Positions 41,346 to 52,563 are shown, counted from the first letter of the stretch. The stretch: DNA of 64,000 nucleotides from Sordariomycetes sp. S80-01Y (GCA_037042185.1 JAXQJY010000029.1:558001-622000), one strand, 5' to 3'. Notes: a model not told the origin generated them from the sequence alone. Translations and numbers: made by a program.

Positions 41346-44027
41346 ATGACTATCACTGTAGTTATGGGGTCACAGTTTGGTACGTTCTGTTAATACTCCG
41401 CCTCCGATATTGGCCAAAGGAGCGAAGAGTCGTGTGCTAACTCGATGCGATCATCCAGGTGACGAAGGCGTACGTTCGCTCACTCTCAAGCTACAACACT
41501 TCAATTCGAACAAGCTCTGACGATTTGTTACAGAAGGGGAAATTGACCGATATCCTCGCGCCCAAGGCCCAGCTGTGCGCCCGCGCTGCCGGTGGACACA
41601 ACGCCGGTCACTCCATTGTGTGAGTCCATTTGTACCTACGCAGCGCTTGCGCAATCAGGTCCAATTGCTAATTATAAAAGCGCCAATGGAGTTTCCTACA
41701 GGTACGCGCATGCGAAGGCGGTGCGACTCGATATGCGCCAACGATGTTGACATTCCTTAGCTTCCACCTGCTCCCCTCCGGTCTGATCAACCCGTCGTGG
41801 TAAGTTCCAAATCAACGTTCAGGTTGTTTCAACGCTAATACATTGAACAGTATGAACCTGATTGGTGCCGACGTGGTCTTCTACGCGTCAGTATTAGTCC
41901 CTCCCCCTTTCCGACGACTGCCACGTCCTGCTGGCTAAGAGCCGCCGCCCCCGAGTCATTCGCCTTGACCGACCGAACAACACCTTGCGCAAGATCTACC
42001 GAGTTGCTGATGCTGCGTACAGACCCAGCTTCTTCAAGGAGCTGCAGGAGTTGGAAGACAAAGGATTGAAGGACGTACGGGACAAGATCTTGGTCTCTGA
42101 CCGCTGCCACATTGTGCTTGACCTGCACGTGGCTGTCGACGGCCTTGAGGAAGTCGAGCTCGGAGGTAGCAGACTCTTTTCTCCTAGCCCTGCTTATAAC
42201 TGACAATCTCCAGCGCGCCAGATTGGAACAACCAGGCGCGGCATTGGCCCTACCTACGCATGCAAGCATGCGGTTAGTATCCTGCCCATGTACTTCTTGA
42301 TAGCAGTAACTAACGCTTATATAGCGAAACGGAATCCGCCTCTCGGAGATCTTTGATCCCGAGGTCTTCGAGAGGAAGCTACGCCAGCTCGAACAAGGGT
42401 ATCGCAAGCGATTCGGAGATCTTTTGGTCTACGACATGGAAGATGAGCTGAAGAGATTCGAAACGTACCGGGCCGATTTGGCTAAGTACGCTGTTGACTC
42501 GACGACCTTGATGCATCAAGCTCAGAAAGATGACAAAGCTATCCTTATTGAAGGAGCAAACGTAAATAGTCTCCCTCATTTCTATGATTTCTTCTGATAC
42601 TGACAAATTGGCGGGTTGTGCAACTGGGCCTGTGGTCTCGCCCCCTTTTCCGACTCGAACAGATGCAACGGCAGTTTACGCAAATGTCAAACTCAAGAGC
42701 GGCGACTTGTTTTCAACGAGTTTGGAATAGGCAAACTGCCAGCTAGCATCTGCTCGAGCTTAGACATGCGTGAGGACAGGCTTGTGCCAAGTGTCAAGCC
42801 AACGAGCAGGATGTAATGGGTGCTCCTTGGATCTCCGAGAGACAATTCATGACGCATGTCATTGAGGTGTCTCCCGGTGTTCTTGAGTCTCTCCGTCGCA
42901 GGCTCGGTCTTTCTCCGCGAGTGCGGTGTTCGCGCAAATTTGTCTGGGACAAATGGAAAAGGGGTTTGAGACCGTCTTAGGCCGGTTGCATCCCGCCTGC
43001 AATACAGGCGCTGATGTTGGATGTTACACATGGAGGATACCCAGTAAGTTTCCATCATCCAAACTGAATTTCCGACGCTGACAACACTCTTAGTTCGTTA
43101 CATCGAGCTCAACAACCATCGCAGGTATCATCAACGGCCTGTCTCTGAACCCAAGGGCCTTGACAGAAGTGATCGGTGTTGTAAAGGCTTGTAAGTTGAG
43201 TTCTCCCAAGGCGAGATGCAAACCTAACGGAAATGGCAGACACCACCCGAGTTGGAGCGGGTGCCTTCAAAACCGAAGATACCGGAGAGTAAGGGCAATC
43301 TTGCTCTAAGCAGTAGAATAAGGCTAACTAGGTGGCAGGGTTGGCACGAAGCTCCAAGAACTCGGACACGAATGGGTCAGACACCCAAGAAGAGAATTAT
43401 TTTACATCTCAGACTGACTGAATTTCCAGGGCACATCAACTGGCCGGAGAAGACGATGCGGATGGTAAGTTATTTGAAGTTGATGATTATCTGGATCTTG
43501 CTAATCAAGATAAGGCTCGACCTGGTCATCGTCCGCTACTCTCACTCAGTGAACTACTATGACTCCATCAACCTAACAAAGGTCGGGTTCTTCCCATCGC
43601 GTGTTTTGAAAGCCTCAAGCTGACATCGATCTCTAGCTGGACGTTCTCGATACCATGGAGACCATCAAGGTGGCCGTCGCGTACAAATTGGACGGAGAAG
43701 AGCTCTTGTCATACCCCGCCGACCTAGATGCTCTCGAGCGAGCTGAGGTTGTGTACAAGGAGTTCCCAGGCTGGCAGAAGCCGACGACTAACTGCAGGAC
43801 GTGGTATGACCTTCCTCAAAAGGCAAGGAACTACGTTGAGGTATGATTTTGCACATGACTAGCCAGAAGCGTATTGATACTGATGTTTTCTAGTTTATTG
43901 AGAACTTCGTGGGAGTCAAGGTATGCTTTCTGTTCTGTTTGTGGCAGCCTATCGCTAACACTGGCTCTCTTAGATCAAGTGGATTGGCACTGGTCCCGAT
44001 CGTGAGGCTATGATCACACGAGCTTGA
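41346..44027 (+). CDS. ADE12: Adenylosuccinate synthetase, 18 exons
   Basis: Joins IMP and aspartate with GTP hydrolysis in AMP synthesis. I find 18 exons: 41346-41379, 41459-41469, 41534-41619, 41681-41701, 41761-41799, 41851-41886, 42023-42165, 42214-42272, 42325-42561, 43008-43043, 43094-43190, 43240-43288, 43339-43375, 43430-43464, 43515-43581, 43637-43840, 43894-43920 and 43974-44027. They sum to 423 aa, the family length. Key motifs: GDEGKGK (P-loop and catalytic Asp, residues 12-18), [31 protein letters not shown], and the C-terminal base loop near WIGTGPDRE. The usual LDIDfGTYPFVTSSN reads [15 protein letters not shown], so the copy is diverged. It could be the housekeeping enzyme or a second, specialised copy. 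No internal stop is needed in this model. Confidence 0.85.
42562..43007 (+). other. 446-nt intron 9 of the adenylosuccinate synthetase gene
   Basis: Donor gtaaat and acceptor aatacag, phase 0. It is several times longer than the other 16 introns of the gene and sits in the coding sequence for the substrate loop (GAN|ALMLD). No repeat ends or ORF of note are seen inside. Confidence 0.6.
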
Positions 44028-45009
44028 GAGTTGCATAGCTCTGGCCTGTGACCTAACTCTTCTTGGACCCGCTCCTTCTTGTAATCCCTGCCTTTCCCCT
44101 ATGGGTCATCAGGTGGGGTTTCAATACTAGGGACCGAGTGGAGGTGAGTGGTGCATTGTTGTACATGTGAATTTTCAATCACACTCGGGTGTGCTTCAGT
44201 AGCTTGATGGACCGGATGTGGCTCCATTCCCAAAAAGAAAAGAGAAAAGGTCTATACCTGGTAGAGAATTCCACAGTACGCTGCGTTCACATAGTCTTTG
44301 AATGCGAGTATAGAAGAGCAATAGCTTTTGTGTATCTTATCGCAGGCAGACGAGCGTCTTGCTCCGTGATGTCCTTACCATGTGTAAAGAGAAGTCACGG
44401 ATCGGATGCCCGCAAATGATTATCGAGGGAAACTTTTCACTATTGTAGAAGACGTGTTGCGCTGAGGAGCCCCATATATTAGCCTGGTTTTGCTTCACTC
44501 TTAGCAATCCGTTCAAGCGCGGGATACAATGGGAATGTGTGCGGCTGGCTGAGTTTCTAGACATCCCCAGTGTATCCCGCGCTTGAACGAATCTTCGAGG
44601 GTGCCAAGTTCGCAGACGTGCTACTCGTCTTCCTCTACAAATCATGAGGCCTGGAATTCCCCGGGTGATCAAGCGGCGCTCACTATCTTTTTACCGAGCT
44701 ACCCTTGCTAACATGGTGGAAGAACACGCGACTGAGCCCAGCTTAGGCCCTTGTGGGCAGGTACAAAGGACTGAGTGACAATTCCTTCAGTTATGTATTG
44801 GGAGAGGCAACAGGGTCAGCATCTGGAACGTAGAGAGAACCCAGTCAAAGTACATCAATATTTTCCATCGACACGAGGCAAACGAGGCAAGACAATAAGT
44901 GAAAGAGAACATCATCCTTTTTGCCTTGAAACATAATTAGACGACATGAGAAATGTTTATTTTGAGGCGTGCTATCTTGATCATTAATTATCCAATTGAA
45001 ACACCATCC
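44028..45009. other. Intergenic spacer between converging 3' ends
   Basis: No supported gene. It contains a strong hairpin-forming inverted repeat (separate entry). Confidence 0.6.
44510..44589. repeat. Hairpin-forming inverted repeat, 29-bp arms
   Basis: Left arm 44510-44538 and right arm 44561-44589 are reverse complements at 27 of 29 positions, with the outer 19 perfect (core caagcgcgggataca). The loop is 22 nt. There is no flanking target duplication and no terminal structure pointing to a known transposon. A transcript would fold to a stem of miRNA-precursor size. Confidence 0.8.
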
Positions 45010-46383
45010 TTAGCCAGCCTGGTAAAGAGCCAAGGCATATACATGCGGGTTTACCATGGACAGGTTATACGGCGTGACGTAGAGATCCAGATCAGTGACA
45101 GCCAAGAAAACAGTGCCATTCACAGCAGGATCGCCCTCGTAGGTCGTCGTGTTGGGCTGGAAAGTGGTGGCAGTGTTGTCCGTGATGTTGTACAGCGGTG
45201 TGTAAGTCGCGTTCAGCTGGTTAACCCACATGGCAAACTGGGGAGCACCGGCCGTCGTGTTGGTCACGTAACTGTTGTTGGGGCCGATGGGCTGGCCGGG
45301 ACTGTCCCAGGAAAGGAATACCTCGCGACCAGGGTAGCTGAGAGGGTTGGTCCTGTTGTGCGTGATGGCCGGGTTGCAGTTCTCGCCAAGGGTGGCGTTG
45401 ATGCACGACTCGGAGGCGGTGATGTTGGCGGTACTGAGGGTGTTGGTGTAGCCGCCCGTGGTTTCATTGTAGGCATCTGAACCGTTGATGCGGGCCGGGT
45501 TCGGCTGGTTCAGGATGTGCAGGGCCGGGAAGTTCTGCCAGACGAGACGGGTCTGGTTCATGGGACAGGAGGAGATGTACGGCGCAAGGAGCGTCCAGGC
45601 CCATGACTGGGGGATGCCGACCTCGAACCAGACTGGCATAGGGAAGAGGCCTTCAAACTGGCGGAAGATCATCTGCTGACGGGCCTCGGTGGTGATGCTC
45701 TGAAGCAGCAGCTGGCCAACAGCGCGAGAGTTGAGGTGGTTGAGGAAGCCGTAGACGCCAGACTCGCCGAAGCGAGTGAGCTTCTGGCTGAAGTCAATGT
45801 ACTCCTGCAGATCATTGACCGGGTAGTTGTAGGTGCACTGAACAGGTGCCTCGGCTCCTAACATGTTGGTGAGAAGGGTGGCATGACCAACCTCCTGTTC
45901 GGCCATGAACTGAAGCAGATATCTATCTTCGGCATTGAGTCCCAGGGCCTCAAAATCGGCAACAGAGAACTGGGCTAAGCCGTAGTGAAAGAGGTCGAGC
46001 TCGATCCACTCCTGGTACAGGGCCAAAGCAATGGACTGGTAGTCGAAGTCGCTCATCATCTCGTAGACGGGTTCAGAGCCGTTAGTCCCCTCGCCGCCAT
46101 CAGGTGTGTACGGCGCCGGAAGGGGTGCCTGAAGCTCGCCGTTTGATGGGTAAGTATTGACCGGTGCTGGCGCGGGGGCTATGAACGCAGCAAGAACATC
46201 GGTGGATAGAGCTCCTGTGGTCGTCGGCGTGCCATCAAAAGGCCCGTGGGACTTGACGTTCGTGACGGACACCACAGGGGCAGTCAATGTCGGGGTCGTC
46301 ATTATGGTGGTTGTTGGGCTCGACAGAAATGGCACTGCCAACGCCTGGCCGATGAAGGCCACGAACGCAGTGTGTGAGAGCAT
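45010..46383 (-). CDS. Rds1-like secreted ferritin-fold protein
   Basis: Related to fission yeast Rds1, a stress- and nutrient-responsive protein with a ferritin-like four-helix domain; biochemical activity is unknown. Single exon, 457 aa. The first residues MLSHTAFVAFIGQALAVPFLSS form a signal peptide with likely cleavage after ALA. A Thr/Pro-rich linker follows, then the helical domain (residues about 110-260) with SIALALYQEWIELDLFHYGL, FMAEQEVGHATLLTNML (the E..xH pair typical of ferritin-like metal sites) and ARQQMIFRQFEG. The C-terminal 180 residues carry many N-glycosylation sequons (NGS, NET, NIT, NAT, NRT, NNS, NTT). It probably acts at the cell surface or outside the cell. Confidence 0.88.
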   Translation of the reverse strand: MLSHTAFVAFIGQALAVPFLSSPTTTIMTTPTLTAPVVSVTNVKSHGPFDGTPTTTGALSTDVLAAFIAPAPAPVNTYPSNGELQAPLPAPYTPDGGEGTNGSEPVYEMMSDFDYQSIALALYQEWIELDLFHYGLAQFSVADFEALGLNAEDRYLLQFMAEQEVGHATLLTNMLGAEAPVQCTYNYPVNDLQEYIDFSQKLTRFGESGVYGFLNHLNSRAVGQLLLQSITTEARQQMIFRQFEGLFPMPVWFEVGIPQSWAWTLLAPYISSCPMNQTRLVWQNFPALHILNQPNPARINGSDAYNETTGGYTNTLSTANITASESCINATLGENCNPAITHNRTNPLSYPGREVFLSWDSPGQPIGPNNSYVTNTTAGAPQFAMWVNQLNATYTPLYNITDNTATTFQPNTTTYEGDPAVNGTVFLAVTDLDLYVTPYNLSMVNPHVYALALYQAG

Positions 46384-47431
46384 GTTGTTTCGCGCTATAT
46401 TGAAATGCTAACAGTATGTTACGCACGCAGGACGCTTGAGTTGAGTTGAAGAGCCTGGTGTAGGAAGGCGTTAGGGCGTCTTGTTATAAGCAGTTGGGAG
46501 ACTTCTGACCGATGACAACACCATTCACGCATCGACCAGCAATCCTAGCTTCGTCACCGTTTTGTCATTGACGTAGGATATGCTGCTTCTCATTTTCTTG
46601 GGAAGACCTGTCCGCTCCCTGCTGGCGAGGACCACCGATGTTCCGGAGATGCGGACTGTCCCAGTCGTGACCCATGCCCCGGACCGGAGGGAACTTCCTA
46701 GCGAGCACTGCCTGCGCCTATTCGCCGTCTTGCAAGCTTCTGCGGAACATGGGAGACACATATCATGGTTTCTATCATGTCGACATGCCGATACGGTTGC
46801 GAGCTCGAGGCGGCTCTCTTGCGGACGTTGCTTCTTACGTCTTTGCCGCGTCGTCTCGCCGGACAAAGTTGTCCTAGCTCCAGGGTCTTCCGTCACCCCT
46901 GGCCTCCAATTCGTCGACATCGACTTCTAGATCTAAGGGACGCGAGGAATGGCACACACAGATGTAGTGGCGTGGAGCGTGCCGGGCTAGCATCTAGGAG
47001 CTAATGCTCCCGAAGTCTCCGGGGATGCATAGTGGAAGATGTCATCGATCGGCCCGGCACATGCGATGCGGGATCAAGATGTAAGTGCCGAGAGCAAGGT
47101 CGGGTTAAACCCGGGCTTTGCAGATTTCCCATGCAGGGCGAAACGCGACATGACCGAAAGCTTGTGTTGCGGTGTCCAGCCTCCGTGTCTGCTCAGTATA
47201 CGTAGCTGAGAAGCCGCCCTCAGTCCATGACGTAACAACCGAGCTGCACGCTTTTAGCAACTGGGAATGCCATGTCTTGTGAGAATGAAGCTCTCAGTGG
47301 AAGATGAACGCGGTGCAATGACCGTGAAATTTAGGAGAGAAGCCGATCTCGTCGGGGTGAGTTTGAAGGAAGGTCGAGTCGACGAGGGGAAATGTTAGTG
47401 CTAGGGTGCAGCCACACTATTCCCTACAGTA

Positions 47432-47455
47432 AGTACTACTAGTACTAGTAGTACT
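47432..47455. repeat. Perfect 24-bp palindrome
   Basis: Built of alternating agtact/actagt words; it equals its own reverse complement over 24 bases and has no spacer. Could be a cruciform, a dimeric regulator site or chance low complexity. Confidence 0.85.
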
Positions 47456-48172
47456 ACTAAGTAGATCCATTACTTAGCCGTATTGCCCTCAACCCTCTTT
47501 CTGATGAATATGCGGCCCTTGAACCTGGTTTGAGAAGGCGATCAGGTTTTACACAATTCAATTCTCAGGGCCTGTTCTACCGTTATACCTCTGTTCACGC
47601 TTCAGGCATGAGGTCTGTGTAAGCCACCATCACTCATCGACAAAAAGTCCGCAAGACACCATCCGATTTTAATCGCGTACAGTTGCAGCGTCATGTTAGA
47701 TTTGGGAGTGAAATAACAACTTTTGCTGTAATATTCATCCGGGTAGACTCAATACAACCTCCTTGACCTGTTCCCAGGCCGTCCAGCGGTGCACGCCCCA
47801 ACCCCCTAGCCGTCTTCTGTGCAAATTCCATCCTCATCTTTCTGAGCGCCGTCAGCGGCAACCCCCAGCCACCGTCGAAGCGTAATCCCGTCGCGCACCG
47901 CCGCCCGTCTTCGGCCGTGTTTAATCGCTCCCGCTGCAATACGTCAAGTCCCCGACGGGAACAAATGCCGATCTGAATCTCAGCCCTGCGGCTGATCCTC
48001 GTCAGGCGGGTCCGGACTATCACAAAACGGGATAGCGCCGTGTCGCATTGCTCGGTTAGCACGATGCGCGCTCGATACCGACGGGATCGCGACGTGGAGA
48101 GGGAAGCACTGCCTTGAGGACGATGTCACTGGGTGAGATGCGCTGGAATTATCAAAACATGGCAGGATGGGT

Positions 48173-48181
48173 AAATATATA
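48173..48181 (+). promoter_or_regulatory. TATA-like element of the FAD oxidase gene
   Basis: AAATATATA about 60 nt before the ATG at 48240. Confidence 0.35.
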
Positions 48182-48239
48182 GACCTTCTTGCTCATCCAG
48201 GAGCTAAGACTTTGCACAATATCAACAACATTCTTCAAG

Positions 48240-50157
48240 ATGCGCTTCATCAAGACAAGCAGCCTTGCGACAGGCTTTCTTGCCAGCGGCACCTTTGCAA
48301 CGTGCAACACCGCCTGCAAAGCTTATCCCGGAACACCATCGTGGCCTTCAGCAGACTCCTGGAGTCAACTCAATGACACGGTTGAGGGGAGGTTAATCAG
48401 GCCTCTTCCCCCTGCCGCCGCCTGTCATCAAGGACAGCCCAACTACGATCCGGAGGCTTGCAAGGCCCTGCAACAAGACTGGAAGACGTATCAATGGCAC
48501 GCGGAGAATGAAGTCTCTGTGATGTGGGACAACTGGGCCAATTTCACCTGTCTTCCGGATCCTGAGAAGCCCTGCAGCGGCGATGCCTACCCAGCATATG
48601 TTGTGAATGCGACGAAATCAGAGGATGTCAAGGCTGGCGTTGACTTCGGTGAGTATGCAAGGCTCTTGGTTTCTTAGTGCGACTAACATTCATTCAGCTC
48701 GCGAAAACAACATCCGCATCGTTGTCAAGGCTAGCGGACACGATTTCCAAGGCCGCTCCATCGCCCCTGGGTCGCTTTCCATCTGGATGCACCACATGAA
48801 TGATGTCGAATACCACGATGGCCAATTTAAGCTCACTGATAGCGACACAGTCATCAAGGGTGATGCCATCACCTGCGGAGGCGGTGCAGATATGCTGAGC
48901 CTGTACGAAACAACCGATAAGCATGGCACTGTAGTCGTTGGAGGCGGAGCGAAAAGTGTGAGCGTAGGAGGGTATCTCTCCGGCGGTGGTCATGGACTGC
49001 TCAGCCCGGAGTTTGGGCTCGCTGTGGACAACGTACTGGAGATGGAGGTGGTGACCCCAAAGGGGGATGTTCTCGTGGTGAACGAGGACAACCATCCTGA
49101 CTTGTTCTGGGCGCTCCGTGGTGGCGGTGGCTCGACGTTTGGTGTCATCACATCCTTTACGCTCGCGGCCCATCCCAGCCCCACGATGCAGACTGTGACC
49201 ATGCTCGCGGCAACGGATCCCAACAGTCCCAGAGCCGACGAATTCGTCGCCTTCATCGCTGCCCAGGTCCCCTCGCTGCTCGAAGAAGGTTTCCGAGGCT
49301 ACGGCTTCCTAGCCATCAACGGCACCTTGCCAGTGCCCGTGCCGGGCCTGCCGGAGAGGTGGACTGGTCTGGCCGGCTCGTTCAGCATGGCCAACAAGAA
49401 GACCGGAGCATTGGCTGAGCTCCTCGACAGACTCAACGCGACTATATTGGAGAAGTTCGATGGGACAGCGTTCGTCGGGGGTGAGCCAGTCCAAGAGTAT
49501 GACTCTTTCATGGACTATTACAGCGTCAACTTTGACAATGGTACTGCCGGTGGCGGGGCCGTCATGGTTTCCCGTCTCATCGGAGAGGAGACCCTGACCG
49601 GGGATTCTGATTCACTGATAGAGGCTCTGAAAGCTGCCTCGGGCCCAAGCGGATCCCTGAATTTCTATCCTCTTGCCGGAAAAGGTGTTCACAATGCAAA
49701 GCCCAGGGGCGGATCAAACGCGGTGAACCCTGGATGGCGGAAGGCCCTCGTGCATTCTCGTAAGTACTCTTCCTTCCCGATTCTCCAAGGCAATTTTCGC
49801 TAAAGTCTTTCATCAGTGACGACGAAGGGTGTTGATGGAAATGCCCAGCATGATGCGGCAGTTCGGAAAGAGCTCGACGACGCATTTGAGCCTCTTCGTC
49901 AGCTAACTCCTGATCTGGGCGCCTATATCAACGAGGCTGCCGGGTTTGAGAAGAACCCTGCTAAGACCTTCTGGGGAGAAAACTATGAGAAGTTGTTGGC
50001 CATCAAACGCGCTGTTGACCCCCAGGATGTCTTCTGGTGCAACCCGTGCGTCGGCAATGAGCGGTGGGAGGCGAAAGCCGATGGCCGGCTGTGCAAGATT
50101 GGCGGAAGCGGCAAGGACGGCCTGGATGCCCGTGTTGATACCGAACTTGACCTCTGA
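48240..50157 (+). CDS. Secreted FAD-linked oxidase, berberine bridge / isoamyl alcohol oxidase type
   Basis: Flavoprotein oxidase of the PCMH/BBE class. Three exons, 48240-48648, 48698-49759 and 49817-50157, introns 49 and 57 nt; 603 aa. The signal peptide is MRFIKTSSLATGFLASGTFATC. The FAD-binding_4 domain is at about 118-300, with the covalent flavin histidine H151 in KASGHDFQGRS and the GGYLSGGGHGLLSPEFG loop; the cysteine used by bicovalent members is not seen there. The C-terminal BBE motif is FWGENYEKLLAIKRAVDPQDVFWCNPCVG. The IAPGSLSIWMHHMNDVEY block resembles secreted isoamyl alcohol oxidases and 6-hydroxynicotine oxidase-like proteins. Substrate unknown; such enzymes occur both in carbohydrate oxidation and in secondary metabolism. 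Confidence 0.92.
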
Positions 50158-50834
50158 AGTTTTTGGATAGACAAATAAGTAAACATTGTGTTAAGCAGTC
50201 TGCCTTGACTTCCTTATGCAGGAGGGGCTGTTTGTTCCCCATCAGAGGAGCCTTGTGATGATCGTCGGAAGCCGCGGCGGTAGGCTGCCGCTCAGCATTC
50301 CCTCCTAATAGCATGCAGTGTTTTCAAACAAACACTCTGCATCAACGAGCAACCCTCGCGCGAGCCTGTAGTAGAGCCTGTAGTAGAGCCTGCTGCGAAA
50401 AGGGGCCGAGTAAACGCGGAGTCACGAGAGCCCCACGATTCGGGATGCGCCAAGTGGGCGAACCAGCGTGGCGGTGCTGCTGACATAAGACCCCTCGGGC
50501 TCCCCCCCTGCAGCCACTTTGCCTGCCTTGCGAAATCCACGCCTGAGGCGTTCAAAGTCAGTCTCCCGAGATCGCCTCACTTTGTCTCTGTCTATCCCAC
50601 TTGTCTGGCACGCATCCCACCGGCGGTTTGGCAGTACTACTTCGCATATTCTTCCCTTGTTCTGGAGAAACATATTTTTCAAATACCGTTTCTTACGTAC
50701 TCGTCTTTGTTCGGCTTGAGGCAAACGACGCGACGAGCCTTGCTGACGCGCACGCGATCGCAACGACAGCCACCCCACCTTCAGTTGTTCCGAGTCACCT
50801 TCTCCGCCTACTGCGTCGCCCGCCATCGTCGACC
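50158..50834. other. Spacer upstream of DOT1
   Basis: 3' region of the oxidase gene and promoter of DOT1. One short tandem repeat; no supported gene. Confidence 0.6.
50362..50394. repeat. Tandem repeat, 12-bp unit gagcctgtagta, about 2.7 copies
   Basis: Two exact copies and a partial third, between the oxidase and DOT1 genes. Confidence 0.85.
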
Positions 50835-52393
50835 ATGGGACTATTCGGAAAGAACAGCAAGAATGGCGGCATCCAGCCCAAGCCGACCAAGTACCGCGTC
50901 GAAACTGTAGCGGTGCCAAAGCCGTCACCCAAACCCGCCGCCGCCGCCTCGAAACCAATACGACCCCTCGCCAACGGTTCGTCCGCGCGCTCAACCCCGC
51001 GACCCAGTCCGAAACCGTCATCCGTTCGAGCGAAGAGTAATTCGCCGTATCCTTCGAGCTCCGACGAGACGAGAGTAGCCCGCAAGCGAAAGGCTGAGGC
51101 GCCGCGCCGTAGTCCGGTGGTTGAGCGGGTTACCTTTGATAAGGACAGTGACGCCGAGGAGGACGACGGCTGGTTGACGCTGGAGACGAGGAAGAGGCAG
51201 CGGAAGGGGACTCTGGTCGGACGCAAGGAGGATGCGAACCGGAAGTTGCGGTATCGCAAGGCCTTCGAAGACGGGCAGGAGAGGCTCGAGTTCATCCACG
51301 CTACGGCGATAGCTTCCCTGGACTGCGGATGCGTACCTCAGATGGGTGCGGAGCCACGCAAGGAGGCTGTGTCGTTCGAGCTTCAATATCCAAGTCTAAC
51401 ACCGCGGGAAAAGTAAGTCATCATCCAGTGTTTGCAACCGCATATGCTGACAGCAACAGGCACGAGCTGGTCTGGGCGAAGGACAAGACTGATGTCGTCG
51501 AAGCGACCATCAAGATTGTTAAGTACGTCGCGGAGAACTACCTGACCGAGGAGGAAGCCGAGCCGTTTACGAACCAGACCGCGGGCATCATTCGAAAACT
51601 CAACAAGGCGTCCAACCGTAACATCCAGGACGTCTCCGGGTTCATGAAGGCCATACACGAGTACAACACCGCCTTGCTGCAGCTCGTCGAAGACGGCATC
51701 GTTGCCAAGAATCTGGACGCCCTCCACGAACTGCCGCGCCATCTCGTCGACTTCATCCTGGATCAGATATACGACCGAACAGTGGCGCCCAGGGTCGAGC
51801 TTCTGTCCAAGTACGAGAACGGCACCGACTATGTCTACGGCGAGCTCTTGCACCCATTCATATCCAAGATTCTCCTGGACGAGTGCAACATGACCTCTAA
51901 GCAAGTCATGGTCGATCTCGGCTCTGGCGTCGGTAATGTCGTACTGCAGGCGGCGTTGGAGGTTGGTTGCGAGAGCTACGGCTGCGAGATGATGGAGAAC
52001 GCCTGCAACCTTGCGGAGGCTCAGGAGAAGGAGTTCGACGCACGGTGCGTCCTCTGGGGCATCAAACCCGGCAAGGTCCAACTGGAGCGCGGCGACTTTC
52101 GTAAGAACACCGTCATCCACGAGGCCCTGAAACGTGCCGATGTGGTTCTCGTCAACAACAAGGCCTTCACATCGCAGCTTAACGACGACCTGTCGAGGAT
52201 GTTCCTTGACCTCAAGACTGGCTGCAAGGTGATTTCGCTCAAGTCTTTCGTGACTGACTCGGTCTACAACGTGAACGACGTGGCGCGGAGTATCTTTGAT
52301 GTCGAGGAGAAGACGTATCCCGAGGACTACGTGAGCTGGACGCACGCCGGAGGGACATACTACATCGCGACGAAGAAGCTGCCTGATACCTAG
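50835..52393 (+). CDS. DOT1: Histone H3 lysine-79 methyltransferase DOT1
   Basis: Non-SET methyltransferase acting on nucleosomal H3K79 with S-adenosylmethionine, linked to silencing and the DNA-damage checkpoint. Two exons, 50835-51412 and 51460-52393, 47-nt intron; 503 aa. The N-terminal 150 residues are basic and disordered ([38 protein letters not shown]), suited to nucleosome or DNA contact. The catalytic domain starts near residue 195: [16 protein letters not shown] motif [18 protein letters not shown] at 344-360, [14 protein letters not shown], then the motif N425-N426-K-A-F (NNFAF in yeast and human; the third position varies in fungi). The C terminus [11 protein letters not shown] ends close to the fold. 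It is transcribed toward ATG16. Confidence 0.95.
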
Positions 52394-52563
52394 AAGAAGT
52401 GTTAGCGACGGAAGGCGTTTGGATAGATTATGATAGATCTTGCATGCATTGTGGGAAGCGTCAGGTTAGCGTACAGAATACCATTGTTGGCTTGCATTTG
52501 TCGGACAACAACTTCTTTTCATCGGCATCGTAATTCGTAATGTCGTGTTCAGGCCGCATTGGC

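Larger units (their letters stand above)
46384..48239. other. 1.9 kb divergent upstream region, Rds1-like (-) and FAD oxidase (+)
   Basis: Long for this genome and without a supported gene. It includes a perfect 24-bp palindrome (47432-47455) and a TATA-like sequence before the oxidase. Overlapping frames at 46525-46930 on both strands and at 47691-48062 have no domains. Confidence 0.55.

Noticed and set aside
41681-42022. The idea that the adenylosuccinate synthetase is a pseudogene
   Set aside because: Small exons with in-phase splice sites join cleanly and all exon lengths sum to a whole-codon, family-length product, so an intact though diverged gene is simpler.
51383-52345. 320-codon minus-strand frame opposite DOT1
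   Set aside because: Antisense shadow of the DOT1 catalytic domain, no domain of its own.
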